Of a stretch of 64,000 nt of DNA, positions 33,284 through 44,597 are shown piece after piece. The DNA is from Euglena gracilis (Eukaryota > Euglenida > Euglenophyceae > Euglenales), in NCBI GenBank assembly GCA_039621445.1, contig CP154954.1, positions 54,494,838 to 54,558,837 on the forward strand, read 5' to 3'. Made by a program: the position numbers and the translations under genes. A model generated the notes under the pieces. That model was given only the letters and a program-made list of their open reading frames with translations. It searched no databases and was not told the DNA's origin. Position 1 is the first letter of the stretch, and each line of letters begins with the position of its first letter.

Positions 33284-33888
33284 GATGCATACAATCGAGA
33301 TGTTTCCTTGTGGCCTTCTGATCGTTTGACCGAGGCCAAACGTGTTTTGAATCTGAGTTTTTGAAGCCAGCTGAATTTGTATTTGAGGGGCAAATCCTGT
33401 TTGCAAAAAAAAGTCCAAACTCTCTTTTACGCTGGAATTTCAACGGAGAGCGGACTTTCACCCCAAGATCACACTCTCGGAATGAACCCCTTTTGTGACG
33501 ATATTATTTTTACCGTTGAACCAAAATTGTATTGGCAAAGCAAACTTCCTGTTGCCCAAGAATTGGCTGAATTTGCCATTTTTATTTTCACCATCTTTCT
33601 GCCGATCTTGTCTCACAATTTTGGCACTTCTGACACAAGAATCAGTTGTTTGCGTCGGTGATCCGATCACAAGGAAGAGGAGCCATCATTTTCACTTCCT
33701 TTTGCTCTTTCCTTGGCTCCTAAAGGCATTTATGTGTGCGAAGGTTTTGAGATGGGGTGGGGATTTTTTTGGACACATATAAGTAACATATAGGTATAGG
33801 TATAGGTATAGGTTGTCGACATATAGGTATAGGTCTTTTGCCAAACCTATACCTATATTCAACCCTGCATCCGTGTGCTCCCCCTTAG

Positions 33889-33996
33889 GATGCACGAAAT
33901 GTGGCTTTATGTTGAAGACCATTTTGCATTGGACCAGAACATTTTTTTTAGGGTGGTGCTTCACCGCCACCAATGGTTTCAAAGCTTGGGTGCTAG
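33889..33996 (+). CDS. gene F exon 1 (of those seen)
   Basis: 108-nt exon between GTGCTCCCCCTTAG| and |GTATGC. It reads MHEMWLYVEDHFALDQNIFF.. RVVLHRHQWFQSLGAR. Two trailing bases join in phase with the exon at 34226. Domain not recognised; the high aromatic and His content is not repeat-derived. Confidence 0.6.
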
Positions 33997-34225
33997 GTAT
34001 GCATAAAAAAAGATTTCCTTCCAAAAAGCCCTTGCCTCGCGCCTTTGTTGACTTTTGGGGGGGGGACCGGGCTTTTTCAGGGGGGGGATTTTCAGACCCC
34101 TGGAAGCATAAGGTAGAACCGCCAAAATCGGGACGATTTCAGGGAGGGAAGAATTTTCGGGGGGGGAGTTTTCAGCCACTGCCTGTACCTTCATGCCGCT
34201 TGGAATTGTGCTCTTTTCCCATCAG

Positions 34226-34345
34226 AGCAGTTGTGCAATGGACAAAGCAAAACTTCCCAGACTGGCATCCATCAGCAATCAAGCCTCCAGATGTTGCGGT
34301 GTGTTCGTTTGAATGTACCAACGACAACTCAATTTTTTGGAGACT
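34226..34345 (+). CDS. gene F exon 2 (of those seen)
   Basis: Strong acceptor (GTGCTCTTTTCCCATCAG|) then AVVQWTKQNFPDWHPSAIKP.., then PDVAVCSFECTNDNSIFWRL, with a likely donor CT|GTGTGT. In phase with 33889-33996. Unknown family. No continuation was found before the MITE at 34481. Confidence 0.6.
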
Positions 34346-34480
34346 GTGTGTGGCGGGGTGACTTGGGCACGTGCACTCGGTACCCCCCCCCTGAGGAGTT
34401 TCGGCAACCCCCCCCCAGTCAACACAATTACCATGCCCAACCCGAGCTACCATGTCCCCCCCTTACGGTTCCCGTCCTAG

Positions 34481-34927
34481 GGGGGCTGGGCACAGGGGGG
34501 GGGGGGGGGCTGGGGGGGCGAGCAGCGGCGCGGGCGGCGGGGGGGGGGGGGGGGGGGGGGAGGGGGGTCCGAGGGCGGCCGCGCGGGCGGCGCGCATCCT
34601 AAAATCGGTGATTTTCGGGTCCAAAAAGTGGTCATTTTTGCCATTTTTGGGGCCATTTTTGACCAAAAAAGTGCTTTTTTGGCCGCGCGCAGAGCGCGCG
34701 GCCCCCAAATTTGCCATTTTATGTCCGAAAATGGTTATTTTTGGTCATTTTTGGGCCTCAAAAAAGTCGCGATTTTTTCACAAATTTTTTTTTCTTGGCT
34801 ATGCTAGGCACAGTGGGGGGGGGGTCCAGGGGGGGCGAGCGGCCGCGCGGGCTGCCGCGCAGGGGCCGCGCAGGGGGGGGGGGGGGGGGGGGGGCCCGGA
34901 CCCCCCCGAGCGGCGCGCCTAGCCTCC
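34481..34927 (+). mobile_element. GGAGG MITE copy 3, decayed left end
   Basis: Right end GCCTAGCCTCC intact; left end reads GGGGGCTGGGCACAG. Interior as in copy 1. Flanks TAG / TAT, so the TSD is not exact. Confidence 0.8.
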
Positions 34928-34945
34928 TATGGCCCCCTTTTGGGT

Positions 34946-35368
34946 CCATGGGAACAGTAAGGAGCTTTGGCAGGGGGGGGGAGGGGGGGTCCCGAGGTCA
35001 GTTTTTTTTGCAGTTTTTGACACTTTTTGATGTACTGTCTCAACACAGGGGGGGGAGGGTCCTGGGGTCCCAACTGTACTGCCAACCCCCCCCTCAAAAA
35101 TTGGCCAAAAACCGGCGCCGAAGGCGCCGGAAAAAAATTTTAGGGCCTATTTTTGGTCTAAAAAGGCCATTTTTGGTGTCAAAATTTTCATCTGTCTCGG
35201 GGGGGGGGGTCGGCACTAGGGGGGGGGGTCCCAAAAATCCCAACTGTACAGGGGGGGGGGAGGGGGGGGTCCCCAAAAAACCCCAACTGTACTGCCGTCG
35301 CCCCACACAGGGGGGGGTGAACAGTAAGGGGGGGTGACGAGCTCCCCCCCCCCTCACTGTTCCCATGG
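34946..35368. mobile_element. 423-bp MITE, CCATGGGAACAGT ends
   Basis: CCATGGGAACAGT at the left and ACTGTTCCCATGG at the right. Internal G-rich blocks with CCCCAACTGTACTGCC-type words and a GGCGCCGAAGGCGCC hairpin at about 35113. No clear TSD. Confidence 0.6.
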
Positions 35369-35559
35369 GCCATGGACTGACCAACCAAATTAGACCCAAA
35401 ACGCCACCTAAAGTGCCAAAATGAAGCCTTTTTGGTGCTTAAAAATTGCACCTCCACAACATCCATTTTGGTGTTGGTTTCGAGTTTGACAGGAATGAGA
35501 GCACCTGAAACCGACCAAAAAATCCCTTTTTTTCTCTCGTTGTTCCCAGAATCCTTTAG

Positions 35560-36835
35560 AAAAGTGCCCTGACACTGTACTGTTCCCGTCCCCCCTATGG
35601 GAAGGGGGGTCCATGGTATTCCCGTAGGACCCTTTACGACTCAATGGGAACAGTATGGGGGGAACAGCTCGGGGGGGGGGGACCTTGGTCCCCCCCCCCC
35701 GAGCCATTCCCATACCCGAACCTCGGGCAGCCCAAAGGGGGTCATTTTTGGCAACTTTTTTGGATGTTTGCAAAAAATGGTCAATTTTGGCCCCGGGCGG
35801 ATGATTGGCTATGACGATCCTGGAGGTCGTGCCGACCTAGGTCGGCCCGACCACTGGAGGTCGGCCCGACTAGCCAATGAACCGCATTACCCCCCCCCTT
35901 TTCAAAATTTTCAAAGGAATTTTGACTATAGGTCGGTATAGGTCGGGCCGACCATGGTCGGCCCCACCTGTTTGTTACCGACCATTATGGTTGATAGAAA
36001 CGACCTCCATGGTTTTCCATTTCAGAAGCATAAAAACCCTTGGCCAAACCCTGTGGAACATAGAGATGGGCTTTTTTACCTACCTGGGTGCACACAAAAG
36101 GATTTTGTGGGGGGGGCGCGTTTTGGCCATCCTTGCCTTGCACACACAAGGGGATTTTGTTACCACCTCCCCCCCTTATTGACCGTTGGACCTCTCCACG
36201 GGACCCCCCTTTTGGTCAATTAGGGGGGAGGTTCATCCTTGCCTTGCACACACAAGGGGATTTGTTATTGGGGGGGTCCGGGGGGTGGGGGGTGGTCCCA
36301 GGGGGGTGGTCCCCCCCTGGGAGGAGGCCGAAGGCCGACTAAATTCATTAAAGGTGTGTGTTTCGGCCATCCTTGCCTTGGACACACAAGGGGATTTTTT
36401 CATTGGCCACAGAACTCATTGATTTGGCCATTTTTCACCATTTTTTTTTGAAACCGTGTTTGGGCCGATTTCGAGACTTTAAAAGCCTTAAATCTTCGCC
36501 CAAACACGGTTTCAAACCAAGAACAGTGTTTTTTGGGCCAAGGTTTTAGGGGGGCTAGGGGGCGACCCCAGGCTCCCCCTCACACTTGGCCCAAACACAG
36601 TTCTTGTCACAGAATATGGGCCGTTTTATGACGTTTTTAGGGACATTCGGATGTGTTTCCATTTTCCATTTCCATTTTGAACTGAATCAAGAGAATTGAA
36701 CTTTGTGGGGAACTTAAATGTCATAAAAAGGGGGAGGTATTGTAGTACAGTGGTGGTCGGGCGACCTGGTTGGCCCGACCTCTAGAGGTCGATAAGCCAT
36801 AACCAATGGTCGGCCCGACCACCACGTGGATCCCC
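35560..36835 (-). mobile_element. P4: inverted P-right part joined to half a Q
   Basis: 35560-35788 is half of a Q element in reverse orientation. At 35789 it meets a P end (GGCCCCGGGCGGATG). P palindromes and the CCATCCTTGCCTTGCACA minisatellite follow to about 36400, then unique sequence, then P palindromes at 36745-36825. The far end is cut by a truncated MITE. The base string next to the P end, GTCAATTTT, is the reverse complement of the one next to P5. Confidence 0.6.
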
Positions 36836-37180
36836 CCCTCCCCCCACTGTGCCTAGCATACCAAGAAAAATTTTTTTCTAAAAAAATGGCGACTTTTTTG
36901 AGGCCCAAAAATGGCCAAAAATGACCATTTTCGGACAAAAAAAAAAGGCAAATTTGGGGGCCGTGTGCTCTGTGTGTGGCGAAAAAAGCATTTTTTTTTA
37001 TCAAAAATGGCCCAAAAATGGCCCAAAAATGGCAAAATATGACCACTTTTTGGGCCCGAAAATCACCAATTTTTGGATGCGCGCCGCCCGCGCGGCCGCC
37101 CTCGGACCCCCCCCCCCCCCCCCCCCCCCCCCCGCGCGGCCGCTCGCCCCCCCCCCCCCCCCCCGCCGTGCCTAACCTCC
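36829..37180 (-). mobile_element. truncated GGAGG MITE (reverse)
   Basis: The reverse complement starts GGAGGTTAGGCACGG and follows copy 1 to the middle CTAGGCACAGT, then stops at the P palindromes. Only about three quarters is present. Confidence 0.75.
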
Positions 37181-37279
37181 ATGGCCACCGGGGTTGGACT
37201 TTGGTCTTCAACACTCTCACGAGAAGCAGAAAACTCCCCCCTCCACCCCCATCCGAAGTTTTTTTTTCAGGGGGGGGCT

Positions 37280-37870
37280 TAAAAGTCGGCGGTTGACTCA
37301 TTAGTACATTAGAGTGGGTATTTCGCCGACTAATCGGCCAACTGCCCCTCCCCCCCCCCCCCCGTCTCACCGACTAGCTGCCGACTAGGCCTGGTCGGCA
37401 GACCAATTGGCTAGTCAGCCGACTAGTCCGCCGACTAGCCAGGACCTGCCCCCCCCCCCTCCAGCATACCACCAACTAGTTGAAGGGTCGATCGACCATT
37501 TGAAGGGTCGGTGACTGATGCGTGATAAATTGGTGCCTGCAGGGGACCAGCTACCCCAAAGAGGCGCCCAACTAGGGTTAATACACATTGGGGGACCCTC
37601 GCTCGGCGCCTTCGGCGCCTCGCTCGGGTCCCCCAATGTTTTTAACCCTAGTTGGGTGCCTCTTTGGGTTCGCTGGGTCCCCTGCAGACACCAATTTAAC
37701 GACGTTGAGGGGATGGGATGGGACCTAACCCTTCGCCTTTAACAACTTTTCAGGTTCTGAATTGCAGCGGCCTTCGGGGCGCTGCAGTTGGGGTAGACTG
37801 GGGGGGTGGTAGTCGGCCGACTAATGGTCGGTAGCTAGTCGGCGAGACGGGGTGGGGGGGGGGTCAGTCA
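37280..37870. mobile_element. element U: GCCGACTAGTCGGC palindromes around a hairpin
   Basis: GTCGGCGGTTGACT and GTCAGTCAACCG lie near the two ends. Next to them are GCCGACTAATCGG / CTAGCTGCCGACTAGG steps, inverted on the other side (TAGTCGGCCGACTAATGG, TAGCTAGTCGGCGAGAC). The plan is the same as in S and P. The core is the hairpin at 37526-37698. TSD not found. Confidence 0.65.
37526..37698. repeat. 85-bp-arm hairpin, TTC loop
   Basis: Arms 37526-37610 and 37614-37698 pair with a few mismatches; the centre is GGCGCC-TTC-GGCGCC. Contains CAACTAGGGTTAA and AGGGGACC words. It can form a very long stem. Confidence 0.93.
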
Positions 37871-37889
37871 ACCGTGGGGGGGGGGGACC

Positions 37890-38240
37890 CATTTACCATA
37901 CCCCCCCCCGCGGAGCTATTCCCATAGGGGGGGACGGAATAGCTCACTGTCACAGCACTTTAAACAAAGAACTTCCCAAAAAAAAGTGCTCAAAATTTGA
38001 CGTTTTTGGGACGTTTTCAAAAATTGATTTTTGGCAAATGTGCTTAAAATTGACGGCTCCGTGCGGATGATTGGCTATGACGATCCCGGAGGTCGTACCG
38101 AACATGGTTGGGCCGACCGTTGGCTCTGGCTTATCGACTATTGGAGGTCGGGCCGACCTGGTCGGCCCAACCTCCAATCAACCGCATTACCCCCCTTTTT
38201 TTGAAATTTAAGCCCCCCCCCCCCTCAAAATTTGATTCGG
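37890..38240 (+). mobile_element. half of a Q element followed by a P end (P5)
   Basis: 37890-38054 matches the left half of Q; GGCTCCGTGCGGATGATTGG (P terminus) starts at 38055 directly after AAAATTGAC, and palindromes follow to about 38190. Together with P4 this looks like one P inserted in one Q with TSD AAAATTGAC, whose two halves now lie in inverted order. Confidence 0.6.
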
Positions 38241-38459
38241 CAAATTTGACTCAAAAAGGATGGAAACACCTTGAAACTGTGCCGCCCCCCCCCCCCCCCA
38301 GACCTCCCCCCCCGCCTAATTGACGGTACCCCCCCTAATTGACCAGGTTTTGAATAGTGCTGAGCTCTTAATAAGTGCGCACCCACCCCTTCATTGACCC
38401 CTCCATACATACCGGCCCACTCCATGGAGCTCTTTTGCCTGAAATCCATGGGTTTTGTG

Positions 38460-41400
38460 CCAGAAAGCGGGCGGTGGTGGGTCGAAAAACGCTCATTTTC
38501 GGCTCCTTCCTCAAAAACCAAAAACAGTTTTGTTTCCGGGTTTTTTTTTTCTTTTTCTTTTTTTTTTTTTTTTTTTTTATCTTTTTTCCGTGTCCGTGAG
38601 TCCCAAAGATATCCTTTCGGGCAAAATTTTTTTTCGATTTTTTTCGACTTTTTTGACCCGGTTTTGACCCAAAGTCAATGGGTCGGCGGCCCAAAACGGG
38701 GCGCTGGCGGGTCGAAAAACGCTCATTTTCGGCACAAAAACAGTTTTTCCGGGTCCGGGAGGCCAAAAAACATCGTTTCGGGCAAAAAATTTTTTTTCGA
38801 TTTTTTTCGACTTTTTTGACCCGGGTTTGACCCAAAGTCAACGGGTCGGCGGCCCAAAACGGGGCGCTGGCGAGTCGAAAAAACGCTCGTTTTCGGCTCA
38901 AAAACAGTTTTTCAGGGTCCGGGAGGCCAAAAAACATCGTTTCGGGCAAAAAAAAAATTTTTCGATTTTTTTCGACTTTTTTGACCCGGTTTTGACCCAA
39001 AGTCAATGGGTCGGCGGCCCAAAACGGGGCGCTGGCGGGTCGAAAAACGCTCATTTTCGGCACAAAAACAGTTTTTCCGGGTCCGGGAGGCCAAAAAACA
39101 TCGTTTCGGGCAAAAAAAATTTTTTCGATTTTTTTCGACTTTTTTGACCCGGTTTTGACCCAAAGTCAATGGGTCGGCGGCCCAAAACGGGGCGCTGGCG
39201 GGTCGAAAAACGCTCATTTTCGGCTCAAAAACAGTTTTTCCGGGTCCGGGAGGCCCCAAAACCTTCGTTTTCGGGCAAAAAAAAATTTTTCGATTTTTTT
39301 CGACTTTTTTGACCCGGTTTTGACCCAAAGTCAATGGGTCGGCGGCCCAAAACGGGGCGCTGGCGGGTCGAAAAACGCTCATTTTCGGCTCAAAAACAGT
39401 TTTTCCGGGTCCGGGAGGCCAAAAAAACATCGTTTCGGGCAAAAAAATTTTTTTCGATTTTTTTCGACTTTTTTGACCCGGTTTTGGCCCGAAATCAATG
39501 GGTTGGCGGCCCAAAACGGGGCGCTGGCGGGTCGAAAAACGCTCATTTTCGGCTCAAAAACGGTTTTTCCGGGTCCGGGAGGCCAAAAAACATCGTTTCG
39601 GGCAAAAAAAAATTTTTTTCGTTTTTTTTCGACTTTTTTGACCCGGTTTTGACCCAAAGTCAATGGGTCGGCGGCCCAAAACGGGGCGCTGGCGGGTCGA
39701 AAAACGCTCGTTTTCGGCTCAAAAACGGTTTTTCCGGGTCCGGGAGGCCAAAAAACATCGTTTCGGGCAAAAAAAAATTTTCCATTTTTTCGACTTTTTT
39801 GACCCGGTTTTGGCCCAAAATCAATGGGTTGGCGGCCCAAAACGGGGCGCTGGCGGGTCGAAAAACGCTCATTTTCGGCTCAAAAACAGTTTTTCCGGGT
39901 CCGGGAGGCCAAAAAACATCGTTTCGGGCAAAAAAAAATTTTTCGATTTTTTCGACTTTTTTGACCCGGTTTTGACCCAAAGTCAATGGGTCGGCGGCCC
40001 AAAACGGGGCGCTGGCGGGTCGAAAAACGCTCGTTTTCGGCTCAAAAACAGTTTTTCCGGGTCCGGGAGGCCAAAAAACATCGTTTCGGGCAAAAAAAAT
40101 TTTTCGATTTTTTTCGACTTTTTTGACCCGGTTTTGGCCCGAAATCAATGGGTTGGCGGCCCAAAACGGGGCGCCGGCGGGTCGAAAAACGCTCATTTTC
40201 GGCTCAAAAACGGTTTTTCCGGGTCCGGGAGGCCAAAAAACATCGTTTCGAGCAAAAAAAAAATTCGATTTTTTCGACTTTTTTGACCCGGTTTTGACCC
40301 AAAGTCAATGGGTTGGCGGCCCAAAACGGGGCGCTGGCGGGTCGAAAAACGCTCATTTTCGGCTCCAAAATGTTTTTCTGCGTTCGGGAGGCCAAAAAAC
40401 ATCGTTTCGGGCAAAATTTTTTTTTCCATTTTTTCGACTTTTTTGACCCGGTTTTGGCCCGAAATCAATGGGTTGGCGGCCCAAAACGGGGCGCTGGCGG
40501 GTCGAAAAACGCTCATTTTCGGCTCAAAAACGGTTTTTCCGGGTCCGGGAGGCCAAAAAACATCGTTTCGGGCAAAAAATTTTTTTCCATTTTTTCGACT
40601 TTTTTGACCCGGTTTTGGCCCGAAATCAATGGGTTGGCGGCCCAAAACGGGGCGCTGGCGGGTCGAAAAACGCTCATTTTCGGCTCAAAAACAGTTTTTC
40701 CGGGTCCGGGAGGCCAAAAAACATCGTTTCGGGCAAAAAATTTTTTTTCCTTTTTTTCGACTTTTTTGACCCGGTTTTGGCCCGAAATCAATGGGTTGGC
40801 GGCCCAAAACGGGGCGCTGGCGGGTCGAAAAACGCTCATTTTCGGCTCAAAAACGGTTTTTCCGGGTCCGGGAGGCCAAAAAACATCGTTTCGGGCAAAA
40901 AATTTTTTTTCCATTTTTTCGACTTTTTTGACCCGGTTTTGGCCCGAAATCAATGGGTTGGCGGCCCAAAACGGGGCGCTGGCGGGTCGAAAAACGCTCA
41001 TTTTCGGCTCAAAAACGGTTTTTCCGGGTCCGGGAGGCCAAAAAACATCGTTTCGGGCAAAAAAAAAAATTCGATTTTTTTCGACTTTTTTGACCCGGTT
41101 TTGACCCAAAGTCAACGGGTCGGCGGCCCAAAACGGGGCGCCGGCGGGTCGAAAAACGCTCATTTTCGGCTCAAAAACGGTTTTTCCGGGTCCGGGAGGC
41201 CAAAAAACATCGTTTCGGGCAAAAAAATTTTTTCCATTTTTTCGACTTTTTTGACCCGGGTTTGACCCAAAGTCAATGGGTTGGCGGCCCAAAACGGGGC
41301 GCTGGCGGGTCAAAAACGCTCATTTTCGGCTCAAAAACGGTTTTTCCGGGTCCGGGAGGCCAAAAAACATCGTTTCGGGCAAAAAAATTTTTTCCATTTT

Positions 41401-42060
41401 TTCGACTTTTTTGACCCGGTTTTGGCCCGAAATCAATGGGTTGGCGGCCCAAAACGGGGCGCCGGCGGGTCGAAAAACGCTCATTTTCGGCTCAAAAACG
41501 GTTTTTCCGGGTCCGGGAGGCCAAAAAACATCGTTTCGGGCAAAAAATTTTTTTCCATTTTTTCGACTTTTTTGACCCGGGTTTGACCCAAAGTCAACGG
41601 GTCGGCGGCCCAAAACGGGGCGCCGGCGGGTCGAAAAACGCTCATTTTCGGCTCAAAAACGGTTTTTCCGGGTCCGGGAGGCCAAAAAACATCGTTTCGG
41701 GCAAAAAATTTTTTTTCCATTTTTTCGACTTTTTTGACCCGGTTTTGGCCCGAAATCAATGGGTTGGCGGCCCAAAACGGGGCGCTGGCGGGTCGAAAAA
41801 CGCTCATTTTCGGCTCAAAAACGGTTTTTCCGGGTCCGGGAGGCCAAAAAACATCGTTTCGGGCAAAAAAAAAATCGATTTTTTTCGACTTTTTTGACCC
41901 GGTTTTGGCCCGAAATCAATGGGTTGGCGGCCCAAAACGGGGCGCTGGCGGGTCGAAAAACGCTCATTTTCGGCTCAAAAACGGTTTTTCCGGGTCCGGG
42001 AGGCCAAAAAACATCGTTTCGGGCAAAAAAAATTTTTCGATTTTTTTCGACTTTTTTTGA
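38460..42060. repeat. 162-bp satellite, about 22 copies
   Basis: Period 160-165 bp. Units contain CCCAAAACGGGGCG, GGGTCGAAAAACGCTCATTT, CCGGGTCCGGGAGGCC and AACATCGTTTCGGGCAAAA. Two interleaved subtypes exist: GACCCAAAGTCAA-GGGTCGG and GGCCCGAAATCAA-GGGTTGG, the second dominating after about 40.4 kb. Length drift is mainly in the A and T runs. Long open frames on both strands are by-products of the repeat. Confidence 0.95.
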
Positions 42061-42405
42061 CCATGATGCCCATCATTGGTCATGATGGCCATCCTCGGTC
42101 ATGATTGGCATCATGGGTCATGATGGGCATCATGGGCCATGATGGCCATGATGACCCATGATTGGCATCATGGGTCATGATGGCCATCATGGGTCATGAT
42201 GGCCATCATGGGTCATGATGGCCATCATGGGTCATGATGGCCATCATGGGTCATGATGGCCATCATGGGTCATGATGGCCATCATGGGTCATGATGGGCA
42301 TCATGACCCATGATTGGCATCATGGGTCATGATGGGCATCATGGGTCATGATGGGCATCATGGCCCATCACGGGTCATGATGGCCATGATGGCCATGATG
42401 GTCGA
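42059..42405. repeat. CATGATGG short tandem array
   Basis: Repeats of GGGTCATGATGGCCATCAT with variants (GGGCATCATGG, ATTGGCATCATGG). The unit is itself palindromic. A sister array is at 49315-49595. Confidence 0.9.
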
Positions 42406-43237
42406 AAAACGCCCATTTTCGGCTCAAAAACCCTTTTTCCGGGTCCGGGAGGCCAGGCCAAGAAGCATGGTTTTGGGTAAGAAAAATTTTTTCGATATTT
42501 TTCGCCTTTTTTGGCCGAAAACGGCAAAGTCCACCAGTGGAAAAAGTGCACAAAATGGCCAGAATCGGCTGAAAAACAGCCGTATCTCGGGCTACGCGAA
42601 CAGTTGCGGGGAAATCAAAATACCGGTAGATGGAGTGTTCCAAGGGCTTCAATTTAGGTCTCCGGACATTTCCTTTGATTTTGCTTCATTTTGGAAAAAT
42701 TTTGAAACTATTGATTTTTGGCCGAATTTTGGCTGAAAACGGCTAAGTCGGACAGTGGAAAAAGTGTACAAAACGGCCATCCGGGCCGAAAACGGCCGTA
42801 TCTCGGGCCAGGCGGGGAGTTGCGGGGAAATCAAAATACCGGCAGATGGGGCGTTCCAAGGGCTTCAAATTAGGTCGCCGGACATTTCCTTTGATTTTGC
42901 TTCATTTTGGAGATATTTTGAAAATTGACATTTTTTTGGCCGAAATGGCAGAGTCCAAAGGGGGGGGGGTTGGCCAATCCTACCCAGTTTGGACCCCTTC
43001 GCGCGTGAATAACTCGGGCCTGGCGGGGAGTTGGGGGTCAAACCCAGGTGATTCGGAAACTAGGAATCCAGTCGCTCGCGACTGAAAAAAAAAATTCGGG
43101 AACGGGGCCGGGATCATGGTGATAATCCGCCGGTTCCCGAGGTGGCCCCGAGGGGGGGGGGAGGGGGGGGGGTTCGGGGGGGGGTTTTCCCCCAGTGGTA
43201 AGCTTCGCTCTTACCCATAAAGGGATAAGAGCTCAGC

Positions 43238-43842
43238 GACCCCCCCCCCCCTAATTGGTGTATGGTAGGTACAACAGCCCTTTTTGGTACAGTGGCCATT
43301 TGCCAACCTGGTTGTGGGAAGGGGACACTGTGGTCCATACGGTTAGAGTGGAGGGGAGGTTCTATGCCCTGTGCTGGAAGCAGGGCACGAGGGGGCGCTA
43401 GCCAATGTTTGGTGTGACTGTGTAGTCTGCATTCAGAGAGTGGTGGGGAGGGTGGGTTTAAATACACCACATGTCTGCAGGGGAGGGCTCGTTACCCTCC
43501 TCAGGCTGCGTGCTGTTTGATTCCACACGGTGCACTGCACCCCTCTGTGACACATGCAGGCACAGCATCCCTCCAGTGGCGCACGCTGTCCGCTCCCCAT
43601 GTGCCTTCATAGGCACCATGGCACATCACCATGTGGAACCACCTGTGTTTGGGTGTGACGTTTGGGATGGGGTGCTGGGTATGGAAGGGGGGGCTGGCTT
43701 GCGCGCCTTTCCTGTGTGTCACTGGTTTTGAAAGCTACGGAGTGGAGCCTCGCCTCAAGCCTTTCTGCCACAGACCACACCCTCCAGAATAGCCCTCACA
43801 AACAACACAAAATGGCTCCTCTCCGAGGTTGCATGAGGCACA
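43238..43842. other. unique sequence after L1
   Basis: GC-balanced, CA/TG-rich DNA with long open frames on both strands but no decisive splice sites. A TTTAAATAC near 43456 could be a TATA-like element, though nothing else supports a promoter. Confidence 0.3.
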
Positions 43843-44597
43843 AGAATGCGCACGTGCACACTCTTGAGGCTATTCCTTCACTAGCTGGCTGTTATTCTAA
43901 CTGCAGGAGAGCAGGAGGGGAGCAGCGCTGGGCATCCACAAGAGTGCGCACGTGCGCATTTCATGAGGGGGAGTGCGCAGGTGCGCATTCTCTGTGTTGT
44001 GGGGGGCTGTGTCTGGCACACCTGAACCCAGTACCAGCACAGCATTGTGGCAGGGCTACCCCCATGGTCATGTCATTGCACAGGAGGATGACGCCAGAGT
44101 AGGGTGTATGTCTCCTGGGCTGTGCCTCCACCTTGTGTACTGAGTTGTTTGGCATGGCCCTGTACAGCAACCTCCTACCAGGGTGCTTTAAGGGGAGACA
44201 CAAGAAGGGAATGCGCATGTGCGCATTCACCCCCGATGTGCCATGTTTGACTTCAGCCATTGCGGATGGGGTGTGTGGAGAAGGTGTGCGCACGTGTGCT
44301 TTCCCTGGTTTTCACAGCGTCCAAGGGTTGTGTAGTTTGCAGTGTTGGAGCGTCGACTCTGAGTTCATGATGAATAAGGGTTCTGTGTGGTGGGTGACGT
44401 TTGTTGCCAGCAGGGCCACAGGTGGTGGTCCTCCTCTGCCGTGTTTCGCTCCAGGGCTGCCTCGTCCTCGGACACCATTGGATCCTCGCAGGGAGGTCTA
44501 CACTTCAGCCGTGTGGTTTCAAACCCAGGCCAGGCGGGGGGAGTTGGTGTGGGTGGTGGCATACCCACCTGGGAGTGAAAATATTCGATGGTGTGGC

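Larger units (their letters stand above)
31792..33867. mobile_element. hAT-like element, CAGGGTTG ends, 7-bp TSD
   Basis: Ends CAGGGTTGCATATAG and inverse ..CAACCCTG; CATCCGT lies on both sides (31785-31791 and 33868-33874). Simple ATAGGTATAGG-type repeats fill both subterminal zones and pair with each other. Inside are a GGAGG MITE, a second hAT-like element, and open frames of unclear meaning (32412-32801; 33377-33661). CAGGG termini and a 7-8-bp TSD fit hAT elements; no transposase recognised. It lies about 20 bp upstream of the acceptor of the exon at 33889. Confidence 0.7.
38359..43237. mobile_element. L1: 4.9-kb satellite-bearing element
   Basis: Left GCTGAGCTCTTAATAAG, preceded by ACCAGGTTTTGAATAGT; right ..GGATAAGAGCTCAGC. 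The interior, in order: a single-copy lead-in, about 22 units of a 162-bp satellite, a CATGATGG-rich array, two diverged copies of a roughly 180-bp unit (with AAATCAAAATACCGG and TTCCTTTGATTTTGC), and a G-rich end. The same order recurs in shorter form at 48485-50470. No TSD identified; no genes. Confidence 0.75.

Noticed and set aside
34471-34930. Exact TSD for the MITE at 34481
   Set aside because: Flanks are TAG and TAT and the left end has changed; not counted as a TSD.
38368-42104. Long frames on both strands across the 162-bp satellite
   Set aside because: Both strands are open because of the repeat composition; units drift in length and shift frame.
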